Shown: positions 1 through 7,272 of the stretch, in pieces | Layout: every line of letters starts with the position of its first letter | How positions within the stretch are numbered: the stretch's first letter is position 1 | Assembly (NCBI GenBank): GCA_964440875.1 | Contig: CAYTTS010000056.1 | Location: 1-7,493 of the forward strand | DNA from: JAAZDN01 sp964440875 | GTDB taxonomy: Bacteria > Bacillota_I > Bacilli_A > Erysipelotrichales > Erysipelotrichaceae | Length of the DNA: 7,493 bases | Direction of reading: 5' to 3' | Notes under the pieces: generated by a model | Database searches by the model: none | What the model was told of the DNA's origin: nothing | Seen by the model: the letters and a program-made list of their open reading frames with translations, nothing else | Program-made: the position numbers and the translations under genes

Positions 1-3000
1 AGTATCAACATATCTTACTGTATATGAAATATCTGTATTAGCTAAGAAATTAGCATAGAATATCTGGTCAGACATAATTTTTTCAGGGAAAACTGTATCC
101 CATTCGTCAAAAGTGTAACCTAGATTAGCAATTGCTTCTGGTATTACAATATGGTCTTTCCATAATGATCCCTTTAAAATGTCAGTAAATACTACTTCAC
201 CACTAAGAACTCCACCTAAATTTGCCTTGAATTTTATTTTATGCCATAAAGTTTCATCTTTTTCAAAAGTTGCCGTAAATGAAAGATTGTCTTTTACACT
301 CTCTTCAAATCTAGTAGAATTTAGATTACCATCACTCCATTTAACAAATTTGTATCCATAATTAGGAACAGCTGTTACTTCTGAACCATTATTCAAGTAA
401 CCAACAGTTTGACGAGACTCTCCACTAATTTGACCATTACTATCTGAAAAATACGAAATAGTAAATTTATCTAGTTCCCAAATAGCATACAAAATATTCT
501 CGCCAACATTATCTATCAATACTTTATCATTAGGTTGGTACGATTCACCTTTTCCATCTGCTTGTGTGTTCCAACCAACAAATTTATGACCAATTTTACT
601 GAATTCATTAGCTAGGACAATATGATTAGAGTTATTAAGTATATTTTCAATAGTCAGTGTATCTGAATTATCCTCTAGAATACCTAAGTTACCATTATAA
701 ATAATTGATGTTAAGTTTTCTTTTACTTCCCACACCGCTTTAAGTGTTATATCATTAGAAATAATATATTTATCGTTTTCATAATATATCCTACCAGTAT
801 TAGAATCTTCCCAACCAACAAAGACTTTATTTTTTGGTGGTGTTGTATTATTAATTCCTTTAACTATTGCACCTGATCCCAATAAGTAGTCTTGATTATC
901 TTGAATAGGATTACCTGTTCCACCATTTAGATCATAAGTAATATTGTAGGATTTGTTCATCCAAACAGGATATAAAACAATATCATCGTTAATTATTGGA
1001 TTTTCAAAATTATATTGAACAAATGCTCCTCCAACAAACCAATACCAAGCTACAAAATCTTCTTTAGTCATCCCATCCGGTGTTATCCTACCTTCAAGTT
1101 GTTCGGAATCAATTGTGGATTTATGTTCAATACCCTCTATTACAATTGACTCAGATTCAGCACCTGGATATAGATAATATTCTAGTGTGTGAACTGGTGG
1201 AACCCACTTAGCATAGAGTGAGATATTATTTGAAGGCATAATCTCTTGAAAGTCAAACTTTGTTCCTTCGTATCCTTCTGGTGTCGTGTACCAACCATTA
1301 AAAGTATATGTATCAGGAATGTTACTTGGACGAGAAGGAGTATACTCTTGATCATTTAATTTCTCCTCAAACTTAATATCTACCTTCTTTTGGTGTGTTG
1401 GGTTAAAAAATTCTAAGACATAGGTATTTCTGGTATATATGAAATAAACATTGTCATCTCTTGTATTAACCCTCTCATATCTTACCGGTGTATTAGTTAT
1501 TTTTGTTGCACCATCAATTACCTTTGCACTCCATAGACTATTAATTTTAGGCACCTTTTGAGAGTATTTCATATCCTCCGTATAAAGAGAACCATCGAAA
1601 CTTTTTCCACCTGTTTGATAAGACAAATTTTCAAGCATATAGTGCAATGTTTGGACATCGTTACTTTCAGAATATCCAGCTTCGAAGACTTTTGTATTAT
1701 TCTGATTTGAGTCAAATAAGTCGGAAGTAAAGTTTATCCTTTTTGAAACTAAATTACCATTCCAACTTCTGAATTTACTACTATTAGTAGTAGTAATATG
1801 TTCCGTTGTAGGCCAAAGATCTGATATATTAGAATTGTATTTTGCCGTTATCGTGTATAATCTACCTGTATAAGTACCATTATTTATATTCATAGTTGCA
1901 TTACTATTTTTCAGATTAAACCTAACTGTGTAACTATTTCGGGAATAATAAACATTAACTATTGTTGAACCATCGCCTTTGACAATAACATTAGTGTCAT
2001 GTTCTTTGTAGGTGAAATAATCAAATTTACCAGTAGAGTAGTCATCACGCTCATTTAAAATAATTTTACTTCCTGCATCAGCAGATTTTTGTTTGGAGCT
2101 ATGGTATGAGTATCCTTCATCATCTGCATTTTCCTGCCAATAAACAATTGTATATTTTATATTTTTATTAGGCGACCAAATTGCATATAATTCTATGTTA
2201 CTTGTGATAGGAGTATCTTTATTATATTTACTACCTCTGCCATCTGAACTTGTATTCCATTCAACAAATGTATATCCTTCTTTTGTAGTTAATATATCTC
2301 CTAGTACATCATTATCCTCAATGTAGGATGGTAAAATAATTGACCCACCCTGGCTATTAAAAGTGATTTGCCACCTGTCTGCTAGGACTGCATATAATTT
2401 TAAATCCTGATTTATAGGAGTAGTAAAATCAAATGGCTCTCCATCTTTAGTAAGCGACCAATGCGATAGTACTTTTCCATCCTCATGTATAGACATAGAT
2501 ATACCTGATTCATCAGTTGTTTCATTTGGTAGAATTTCTTTTGTTGTTACAACATCACCATTATAAATGAACTGAACATTTATTGCGTCTTCGAATCTAG
2601 CTTCAACTTCTATCAAGGAGGTTGAGTCAATTGCTATCGATTTACCAAACTCTATTTTTTCATCTGTTCCCTTTATAAACCATCCACTGAATTTCTTCCC
2701 AATTTCTGCTTTTGGAGTTTCTGGATTTATAAGTTTCTCATCATTTTTTAATATTTGCTCACTCATCAAAACATCTTCATTATAAAACTTATATGTGTGT
2801 GTATGATATACACCAATTCCATAAATAGAAAAATGATCTGTTGAAAAACTAATTGAATTATTACTTATTGTACTATCCAGTTCACTCAAAGATACTCCAT
2901 ACTTTTTACCATTGTTAAATAAACCAAATAGCATATTCTCAAATTTATTTATTAGACCATCATCTGAATCAATGTAAACTGCAGAATATCTTTCTGTACT

Positions 3001-3525
3001 ATCTATTCTTAAGTTTGAAAAATTTACTGTGACAGTTCCATTTGGCTGAATGTAATCACCGTTATGATTTTTTATTGAGATATCAAATAATTGGAAACTT
3101 TCAATTTGATTTGCATTTTTTAAAGAGTCTTTTATTTCTCTTGTTTCCTCATCAGTTAACTCTTGGATAATTAATAAAGTATTTTCTTCAAATTCCTTTT
3201 CAGTAGATGTAACTGTAATTTCGACCCCATTTATTGAAGCAAATAATTGATCAGTAAAAGCTTCCTCATTTATTTGTTCAAGTTTATTTTCATCAATAGA
3301 ATCATCGTCTTGATAATCCTCTTGAGATAACTCCTCATTCTCTTTTTGATTTTCTTCAATAAGTTCTTGTTGAATATTATCGTTGTCTTTTTTGTAATCT
3401 TCTGTATTCACAGATGATTGATTTTCAAGATCAGTATCATTAACTAAATTGACAGCTTGAATGTTACTAAAAGATAAAAATACTACAAGAACAAAAGAAA
3501 TCATTTTCTTCAGATTTTTATTCAT
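1..3525 (-). CDS. Large InlB B-repeat surface protein, 5' part (C-terminus beyond left edge)
   Basis: This is an exported, probably cell-surface protein. Translating every codon from the ATG at 3525 to base 1 gives 1175 residues with no stop. The SD AGGGGGG ends 8 bases before the ATG. Residues 1-24 form a signal peptide (MNKNLKK, hydrophobic core, IQA cut site). Residues 27-90 are a disordered, Asp/Glu/Asn/Gln-rich linker. Residues 96-240 resemble the beta-rich domain that precedes repeats in Gram-positive surface proteins (FDISI, IQPNG.V.V, STDHFSIY). Then come InlB-like repeats with the pattern beta strand, GY.F.GW, LYA.W, at about 245-315, 316-382, 386-451, 702-774, 780-855, 859-932, 937-1016, 1022-1088 and 1096-1160. 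Residues 456-700 are a block often seen in clostridial relatives (YTIVYWQENADDEGYSY, DGSTIVNVYYSRN, LHYMLENL). A new segment (YTVRYVD) starts at the edge. Such repeats usually act as stalks or adhesive modules; ligand and anchor type cannot be seen. Confidence 0.9.
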   Translation of the reverse strand, partial: MNKNLKKMISFVLVVFLSFSNIQAVNLVNDTDLENQSSVNTEDYKKDNDNIQQELIEENQKENEELSQEDYQDDDSIDENKLEQINEEAFTDQLFASINGVEITVTSTEKEFEENTLLIIQELTDEETREIKDSLKNANQIESFQLFDISIKNHNGDYIQPNGTVTVNFSNLRIDSTERYSAVYIDSDDGLINKFENMLFGLFNNGKKYGVSLSELDSTISNNSISFSTDHFSIYGIGVYHTHTYKFYNEDVLMSEQILKNDEKLINPETPKAEIGKKFSGWFIKGTDEKIEFGKSIAIDSTSLIEVEARFEDAINVQFIYNGDVVTTKEILPNETTDESGISMSIHEDGKVLSHWSLTKDGEPFDFTTPINQDLKLYAVLADRWQITFNSQGGSIILPSYIEDNDVLGDILTTKEGYTFVEWNTSSDGRGSKYNKDTPITSNIELYAIWSPNKNIKYTIVYWQENADDEGYSYHSSKQKSADAGSKIILNERDDYSTGKFDYFTYKEHDTNVIVKGDGSTIVNVYYSRNSYTVRFNLKNSNATMNINNGTYTGRLYTITAKYNSNISDLWPTTEHITTTNSSKFRSWNGNLVSKRINFTSDLFDSNQNNTKVFEAGYSESNDVQTLHYMLENLSYQTGGKSFDGSLYTEDMKYSQKVPKINSLWSAKVIDGATKITNTPVRYERVNTRDDNVYFIYTRNTYVLEFFNPTHQKKVDIKFEEKLNDQEYTPSRPSNIPDTYTFNGWYTTPEGYEGTKFDFQEIMPSNNISLYAKWVPPVHTLEYYLYPGAESESIVIEGIEHKSTIDSEQLEGRITPDGMTKEDFVAWYWFVGGAFVQYNFENPIINDDIVLYPVWMNKSYNITYDLNGGTGNPIQDNQDYLLGSGAIVKGINNTTPPKNKVFVGWEDSNTGRIYYENDKYIISNDITLKAVWEVKENLTSIIYNGNLGILEDNSDTLTIENILNNSNHIVLANEFSKIGHKFVGWNTQADGKGESYQPNDKVLIDNVGENILYAIWELDKFTISYFSDSNGQISGESRQTVGYLNNGSEVTAVPNYGYKFVKWSDGNLNSTRFEESVKDNLSFTATFEKDETLWHKIKFKANLGGVLSGEVVFTDILKGSLWKDHIVIPEAIANLGYTFDEWDTVFPEKIMSDQIFYANFLANTDISYTVRYVDT

Positions 3526-3571
3526 ATAAAAATCCCCCCTATAAAAACAATTTACAATATTTCTATTATTT

Positions 3572-3600
3572 ATTATAACTATTGATTACTTACACATCAG
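3572..3600 (-). promoter_or_regulatory. Candidate promoter of the surface-protein gene
   Basis: On the minus strand a perfect -10 TATAAT (3572-3577) lies 17 bases after a weak -35 CTGATG (3595-3600, 3 of 6 matches). Transcription would start near 3565, leaving a leader of about 40 bases before the ATG at 3525. An alternative pair lies slightly upstream: TTGTTC (3636-3641), 17 bases, TGTAAT (3613-3618). The sequence does not decide between them. The rest of the 3526-3790 gap holds only the inverted repeat and terminator listed here; I see no small gene in it. Confidence 0.4.
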
Positions 3601-3653
3601 TTTACTGTTGAGATTACATAAATAGTGTATTCTCGGAACAAATCCTAATTTTC

Positions 3654-3691
3654 ACTTGCTTTGACTGCTTTAAATATTTTTTACAGCAAGT
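3654..3691. repeat. Inverted repeat upstream of the surface-protein promoter
   Basis: ACTTGCT (3654-3660) and its exact complement AGCAAGT (3685-3691) flank a 24-base AT-rich spacer. A shorter TGCT/AGCA pairing within the same stretch competes with it. It sits between the terminator of the ATPase gene and the candidate promoters of the surface gene, where an operator would be expected. Seven-base arms in such AT-rich DNA may also be chance. Confidence 0.25.
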
Positions 3692-3713
3692 TTTCTTCTA
3701 GTAATTTTATTAT

Positions 3714-3753
3714 AAAAAGAACTATATTAATCATTTATAGATTGATATAGTTC
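3714..3753 (-). terminator. Intrinsic terminator of the AAA-type ATPase gene
   Basis: Read on the minus strand, GAACTATATCAATC (3753-3740) pairs with GATTAATATAGTTC (3732-3719). The 14-bp stem has one mismatched (wobble-type) position and a 7-base loop, and is followed directly by T5 (3718-3714). The stem is AT-rich but long. It begins 37 bases after the stop codon at 3791. It separates the ATPase gene from the surface-protein gene. Confidence 0.75.
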
Positions 3754-3790
3754 ACTTTATTATTTATGCTAAATATTTTAATTTATTACA

Positions 3791-5077
3791 CTATTTTTCA
3801 AAATATCTCTCAATCTCACCGTCAAAATTTTCTTGACACTTAATTGAAGATCTTGGGGCGTTATTATCAATAGTTCCGTAAAGTCCTCGTTCATACCTTG
3901 ATCTAATATTATGTTCTGATCGATAATCAAAGTCATCAACAATTCTTTGAATAAAGTATTTATCACTCTCATTCTTTAATAGGTATATTGAGCTGTGTTC
4001 AATATCGTTTAAGTATACAGGTGAGCTTGATGTAAAGATAGTTTGGCCCGTTGAGTATTTATTAAATCCTACTAGTAGTTTTTTAAGGGTATTATAATGT
4101 AGTTTATTAGTTATATTATCTAGTACTACAATGCCATTAAAACTAGCGCTATTGATTGCGTGTACAATATTAATTACGACATCATATAAGGGGGGCCATT
4201 CTTCTTCTTTCATCCAAAAAGATTTTTCATTTCTTTGCTGCTTTATTAATAATCCATATTCATACATATCGTATTCAATCTCGTTAACATCATATTTAAC
4301 ATCAATAACATCCGATGATAAAGAGTTTAATAACTCTTTAATTACTGGTTCTGTTGCATGTAATACCTTTAAGTATGCTTCTGATGAAACTCCTTTAGTA
4401 ATCGATCGATAATCATCTTTATCAAAATTATATATATCTAAGTGTTTATGGCTATCATTATTAATATGGTGTAAGAGTATAAAATTACATATATTTATAA
4501 TGTCAGATACTGATTTCATTTCCTCTTTATATACTTTTAAATAAATCATCGACAACAATGTGTAATTTGCCTTATTATCCTTAAAGTGTTTATCAAATTT
4601 ATCTTTCTCACTTACTCTGATAACTCCCCTACCAGATCTATAAGTATTTTCATCTCTTTCAAAGAGCATTCTATCGTTGTTATTTGTTGCCTTTATTAGT
4701 GATTCATATTCTAATTTATTGTCATTATTAAAAACTAATTTATAGTAGTATTTATTATTATTGATAATAATTTCAAACTCTAATTCAATTCCCTTTTCGG
4801 TAAAATAATTTTTGTGACTTCTAACTAATCTTTCCATATTTGGCAACTTATAATCTCTTGATCTTAGACATAATCTTTTTCTTCTAGCAACATCATGATT
4901 ATAATTTAACATTACCATTTCTTGTAAAAAGCTAAAAACACTTATAACTGAACTTTTGCCTGACAAATTATCTCCTATGAAATGAATCTCGCTTAAAACT
5001 CTATTTCTTGAATCCTTAAAATTGATAAACTCATCTTCATAACATTTAAAATTCTTCAAATGAATATACCCATACAC
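3791..5077 (-). CDS. Stand-alone AAA_15/OLD-like (ABC/SMC-type) ATPase with degenerate catalytic motifs
   Basis: This is a 428-residue cytoplasmic protein if it starts at the GTG at 5077. The start is chosen because GGGGG (5086-5090) lies 8 bases before it and the product begins YGYIHLKNFKCY, the usual opening (I.L.NFK) of this family. An upstream GTG at 5092 has no SD. Walker A is GDNLSGKSS (residues 35-43). A long helical and beta insert follows. Walker B is VVLDN (317-321), with Asp320 kept but Asn321 where the catalytic Glu normally sits. The switch motif TTHSP reads TSSSP (349-353), losing the His. No LSGG-like signature is visible before Walker B. The C-terminal RSRYERGLYGTID matches the Y..G.(F/Y)G element common in AAA_15 proteins. 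Relatives occur in phage-defence systems (OLD, AriA of PARIS), usually with a nuclease or toxin partner; none is beside it here. It is a monocistronic unit of unknown function. Confidence 0.8.
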   Translation of the reverse strand: MYGYIHLKNFKCYEDEFINFKDSRNRVLSEIHFIGDNLSGKSSVISVFSFLQEMVMLNYNHDVARRKRLCLRSRDYKLPNMERLVRSHKNYFTEKGIELEFEIIINNNKYYYKLVFNNDNKLEYESLIKATNNNDRMLFERDENTYRSGRGVIRVSEKDKFDKHFKDNKANYTLLSMIYLKVYKEEMKSVSDIINICNFILLHHINNDSHKHLDIYNFDKDDYRSITKGVSSEAYLKVLHATEPVIKELLNSLSSDVIDVKYDVNEIEYDMYEYGLLIKQQRNEKSFWMKEEEWPPLYDVVINIVHAINSASFNGIVVLDNITNKLHYNTLKKLLVGFNKYSTGQTIFTSSSPVYLNDIEHSSIYLLKNESDKYFIQRIVDDFDYRSEHNIRSRYERGLYGTIDNNAPRSSIKCQENFDGEIERYFEK

Positions 5078-5085
5078 AAAAATCG

Positions 5086-5090
5086 CCCCC
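5086..5090 (-). promoter_or_regulatory. Ribosome binding site that decides the ATPase start
   Basis: GGGGG lies 8 bases before the GTG at 5077 on the minus strand. The spacing and the following T-rich stretch closely match the AGGGGGG site of the surface-protein gene. This site falls inside the longer reading frame that begins with GTG at 5092, so that longer start is unlikely. Confidence 0.6.
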
Positions 5091-5104
5091 ACAACTTTCT
5101 TTTT

Positions 5105-5133
5105 ATCATAGCAAACTTCTAATATTTTATAAA
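5105..5133 (-). promoter_or_regulatory. Extended -10 promoter of the ATPase gene
   Basis: On the minus strand TGCTATGAT (5113-5105) is an extended -10: TG, one base, then TATGAT with 5 of 6 consensus matches. A -35-like TTTATA (5133-5128) lies 17 bases upstream. The expected start of transcription near 5098 leaves a leader of about 20 bases, enough for the GGGGG site but not for a start at 5092. The element lies downstream of the transporter operon terminator, so the ATPase gene is transcribed on its own. Confidence 0.55.
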
Positions 5134-5162
5134 GAGCAAAGTGTTAATTACATTTAAGCAGA

Positions 5163-5188
5163 GAAAAACTGGGTTAAATTTCCCAGTT
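5163..5188 (-). terminator. Intrinsic terminator of the amino-acid transporter operon
   Basis: On the minus strand AACTGGG (5188-5182), an 8-base loop and CCCAGTT (5173-5167) form a perfect 7-bp stem that runs into a T tract (5168-5163). It starts 6 bases after the TAA of the ATP-binding gene at 5195. There is no T tract on the plus side, so it acts in one direction. Confidence 0.85.
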
Positions 5189-5194
5189 GTTTAA

Positions 5195-5777
5195 TTATAA
5201 TACTTTTGATAAAAAATCTTGTGCACGATCTGATTTAGGGTTATTAAAGAAATCTTCAGGACTACCTATTTCAACAATGTCGCCTTTATCCATAAATACT
5301 ATTTTATTGGCAACTTCTTTAGCAAATTGCATCTCATGAGTTACNNNNNNNNNNNNNNNNNNNNNNNNNNNNNNNNNNNNNNNNNNNNNNNNNNNNNNNN
5401 NNNNNNNNNNNNNNNNNNNNNNNNNNNNNNNNNNNNNNNNNNNNTTTACTCATTTTTAATACTTCCATTGGAGCTAGAATTAAGTTATCCAATACACTTA
5501 AATTATTAAATAAGTTAAATGATTGAAATAAGAATCCCATTTCTTTTCTTAATGTCATTAGCTCATCTTCATTAGTATAGTCGATTGTTTTTCCTTTATA
5601 TGAAATACTACCACCATCTAATGTTTCTAAGCCATTTAACAATCTTAGTAAGGTACTCTTTCCACTACCACTTGGTCCAATTAAACAGACTACATCATGT
5701 TCTTCAACATGTAGGTTAACGCCATTTACTGCGTGAAAGTCATCATATTTCTTTTTTGCATTTTCTATTTTAAGCAT
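5195..5777 (-). CDS. Polar amino-acid ABC transporter ATP-binding protein (GlnQ/ArtM type), interrupted by assembly gap
   Basis: This is the cytoplasmic ATPase that powers the importer. The 111 codons before the gap give Tyr11 as A-loop, Walker A GPSGSGKST (34-42) and the Q-loop FQSFNLF (Gln85). After the gap another 49 codons begin with VTHEM, the switch-histidine motif, and run through FMDKGDIVEIGSPEDFF to a TAA at 5195. From the length of GlnQ homologues about 80 residues are missing, including the signature LSGGQ and Walker B with its DEP and D-loop. The parts before and after the 100 N are in different frames, so a literal translation stops falsely at 5334. This looks like a gap-length artefact, not a real frameshift. 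The ATG overlaps the permease stop by 8 bases (ATGCTTAA), with SD AAGGAAG 10 bases upstream. It is the third gene of the operon. Arginine or basic amino acid specificity is inferred from the T-box. Confidence 0.9.
5345..5444. other. Assembly gap (100 N)
   Basis: Exactly 100 N is a common scaffolder placeholder. The frame before the gap ends on a whole codon (AAA at 5447-5445) and the frame after it resumes with GTA (5344-5342), so the true length must be a multiple of three. Comparison with GlnQ suggests about 240 bases. The missing part is the segment most alike between ABC ATPase paralogues, which may be why assembly broke here. Confidence 0.97.
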
Positions 5778-6441
5778 TTAAAACAAACTTCCTTTCTAAT
5801 ATCTTAGTAAAGTATGAAACAATTAATGTCATTGCTAAATAAATTACCCCAGCACCTAGAAGTGGATAAACATAGTTATAATGAATACTACCAATAACTT
5901 TTGTTGACTGTAGTAGTTCAACTACCCCAATAGCACTTCCTAAACTTGAATCTTTAATTAATGTTACAAACTCATTAGCCAGAGGAATAATACTTCTAAC
6001 AATTGCCTGTGGCATAATGATTTTTTTAAAGATAACTTTTTTGGAAAGACCTAGTGATTTACCTGCTTCCCACTGTCCTTTATCAATTGAAAGAATGCTT
6101 GATCTAAATAACTCTGATATATATGCTCCACTATTTAAGCTGATTGCGATAATCGATAATACAATTGGTGATGCATCTAAGCCTTTACCAGTTATATTTA
6201 AATAGACGTATGGAACAACTAAATAGAAGAACATTAATTGTAATAACATCGGTGTACCACGAATAACTTCCGTATAGACACTTCCAATTATTCTTTGATA
6301 TTTTTTATCACTTAAACGTAGTGAACTAATGAAGTATCCGATAATGATACCGAAGACTAAACTGAAACTAGCAATTAAAAGTGAAACTCCTGCACCTTTA
6401 AATATAAATGATAAATTTTCTAAACTAAATATTTCTGTCAT
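5770..6441 (-). CDS. Polar amino-acid ABC transporter permease (HisM/GlnP/ArtQ type)
   Basis: This is the inner-membrane channel subunit, 223 residues from the ATG at 6441, a usual length for the family. Hydrophobic segments lie near residues 17-40, 56-82, 88-112, 145-172 and 188-211. IRGTPMLLQL (60-69) is the family's conserved RGTP element. The cytoplasmic EAA loop that docks on the ATPase is at 123-146 (QWEAGKSLGLS to PQA). The 6441 start is preferred because its ATG overlaps the upstream TGA (ATGA, 4 bases) and GGGG lies 6 bases upstream. An in-frame ATG at 6453 would add four residues, and the GGGG would then fall inside the gene. The gene overlaps the ATP-binding gene by 8 bases, so translation is probably coupled through the operon. 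Confidence 0.93.
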   Translation of the reverse strand: MTEIFSLENLSFIFKGAGVSLLIASFSLVFGIIIGYFISSLRLSDKKYQRIIGSVYTEVIRGTPMLLQLMFFYLVVPYVYLNITGKGLDASPIVLSIIAISLNSGAYISELFRSSILSIDKGQWEAGKSLGLSKKVIFKKIIMPQAIVRSIIPLANEFVTLIKDSSLGSAIGVVELLQSTKVIGSIHYNYVYPLLGAGVIYLAMTLIVSYFTKILERKFVLNA

Positions 6442-7196
6442 TGTAATCCCCATTTCTCTAATAATTCTTGATACTCATCAGTATCTAAATATTCTAATAT
6501 TGATTCATTAAATGCTTTATCTAAAAATTTTAAATCATGTCTAAATAATAATTTATTTTCTTCAACCATTAATGGTTCTTCAAGTCTTTTTAAACCTAAC
6601 TCTTTAATAAATTGATTTCCAACAATCATATCTGTTGCAACAGCATCTAAACTATTACTCTTTAAGGCTGTAAACATTATTGTATATTCAGAGTTAGTAA
6701 TTCTAACATCTTTAATATCCTTTACTGCCTCTTCACCAGTTGAACCTAGATTTGCACCGATACGTTTTCCAACTAAGTCATCTAATGTTTCAATATCACT
6801 ATCTTCATTTACAACAACAATTTGTTCTGAATCTAAGAATGTTTCAGAGAAGACTCCATCTCGATCTGGTGAGTAAGAGAATCCACTTGATCCAACATCC
6901 ACTTGTCGTGTATGAATTGAACTTATCAACATTTCAAATGCCATTTGTCGGTATTCAATTTTCAGATTTAAGTTATAATTACGATTTATAATATTTACTA
7001 ACTCACTAAATAATTCAACTTCAAATCCAACTACTTCTCCTTTATTGTTTAAATATTGAAAAGGTGGATAGTCTGGACTTACACCGACCACAATTCTATC
7101 ATCATATAATAACTCATCAACTAGTGATTCTGGCTCTTTTACACTACAGCCAACAATCATTAGTAAACTTATCATTATTATCATTAACTTTTTCAT
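6438..7196 (-). CDS. Amino-acid ABC transporter substrate-binding lipoprotein (SBP_bac_3, ArtP-like)
   Basis: This is a lipid-anchored extracellular receptor of 252 residues that hands an amino acid to the permease. The signal peptide MKKLMIIMISLLMIVGC ends in a lipobox (IVGC) with Cys17 as lipidation site. The SBP_bac_3 fold follows: IVVGVSPDYPPFQY (35-48), the family signature GFEVELF (57-63), the TPxxR-like SPDRDG with Arg112 that normally binds the ligand carboxylate, GSTGEEA (151-157), and AVATD with Asp189 that normally binds the ligand amino group. A strong SD AAGGAG (7204-7209) lies 7 bases before the ATG. It is the first gene after the T-box leader. Its TGA overlaps the permease ATG. 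The fold does not reveal the ligand; arginine is inferred only from the leader. The PDYPPFQY stretch is common to the family and not specific. Confidence 0.93.
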   Translation of the reverse strand: MKKLMIIMISLLMIVGCSVKEPESLVDELLYDDRIVVGVSPDYPPFQYLNNKGEVVGFEVELFSELVNIINRNYNLNLKIEYRQMAFEMLISSIHTRQVDVGSSGFSYSPDRDGVFSETFLDSEQIVVVNEDSDIETLDDLVGKRIGANLGSTGEEAVKDIKDVRITNSEYTIMFTALKSNSLDAVATDMIVGNQFIKELGLKRLEEPLMVEENKLLFRHDLKFLDKAFNESILEYLDTDEYQELLEKWGLQ

Positions 7197-7215
7197 ACAC
7201 TCACTCCTTATAATT

Positions 7216-7255
7216 AAAAAACGCCTCTATCTACATTTGTAGATAGAGACGTTTT
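7216..7255 (-). terminator. T-box terminator hairpin
   Basis: On the minus strand the arms 7255-7239 and 7234-7218 pair over 17 bp with one G-U wobble and the 4-base loop AAAT. The T6 run is at 7221-7216 and partly overlaps the stem end. It sits just before the SD of the binding-protein gene (7209-7204). Its 5' arm shares ACGTCTCTA with the antiterminator, so the two folds exclude each other. Confidence 0.92.
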
Positions 7256-7272
7256 GACGCGGTACCACTCTA
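7244..7272 (-). promoter_or_regulatory. T-box antiterminator element
   Basis: TAGAG (7272-7268) pairs with CTCTA (7248-7244), and GCGT (7260-7257) pairs with ACGT (7252-7249) across a CAAA loop. The 7-base bulge TGGTACC (7267-7261) lies between the two helices. This is the canonical antiterminator form. The bulge UGGU would pair with tRNA acceptor ends NCCA in which N is A or G. Confidence 0.88.

Noticed and set aside
179..361. Plus-strand open frame of 60 codons in the surface-protein region
   Set aside because: The opposite strand is continuously open for 1175 codons with repeat motifs here; no plus-strand signal supports a gene.
3778..3972. Minus-strand open frame of 64 codons overlapping the 3' end of the ATPase gene
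   Set aside because: It is an alternative frame of the same strand over the C-terminal coding region, with no own ribosome binding site or known domain.
4131..4412. Plus-strand open frame of 93 codons inside the ATPase gene
   Set aside because: It lies wholly antisense to a well-supported gene, has no SD and shows no recognisable protein features; it is a shadow frame.
5334..5777. A truncated ABC ATPase pseudogene ending at 5334
   Set aside because: The early stop arises only from reading through 100 placeholder N in the wrong frame; in-frame sequence with VTHEM and a normal C-terminus continues to 5195.
6740..6991. Plus-strand open frame of 83 codons across the binding-protein gene
   Set aside because: It is antisense to a clear SBP_bac_3 gene and its composition (His/Gln/Leu-rich) is that of a reversed coding strand.
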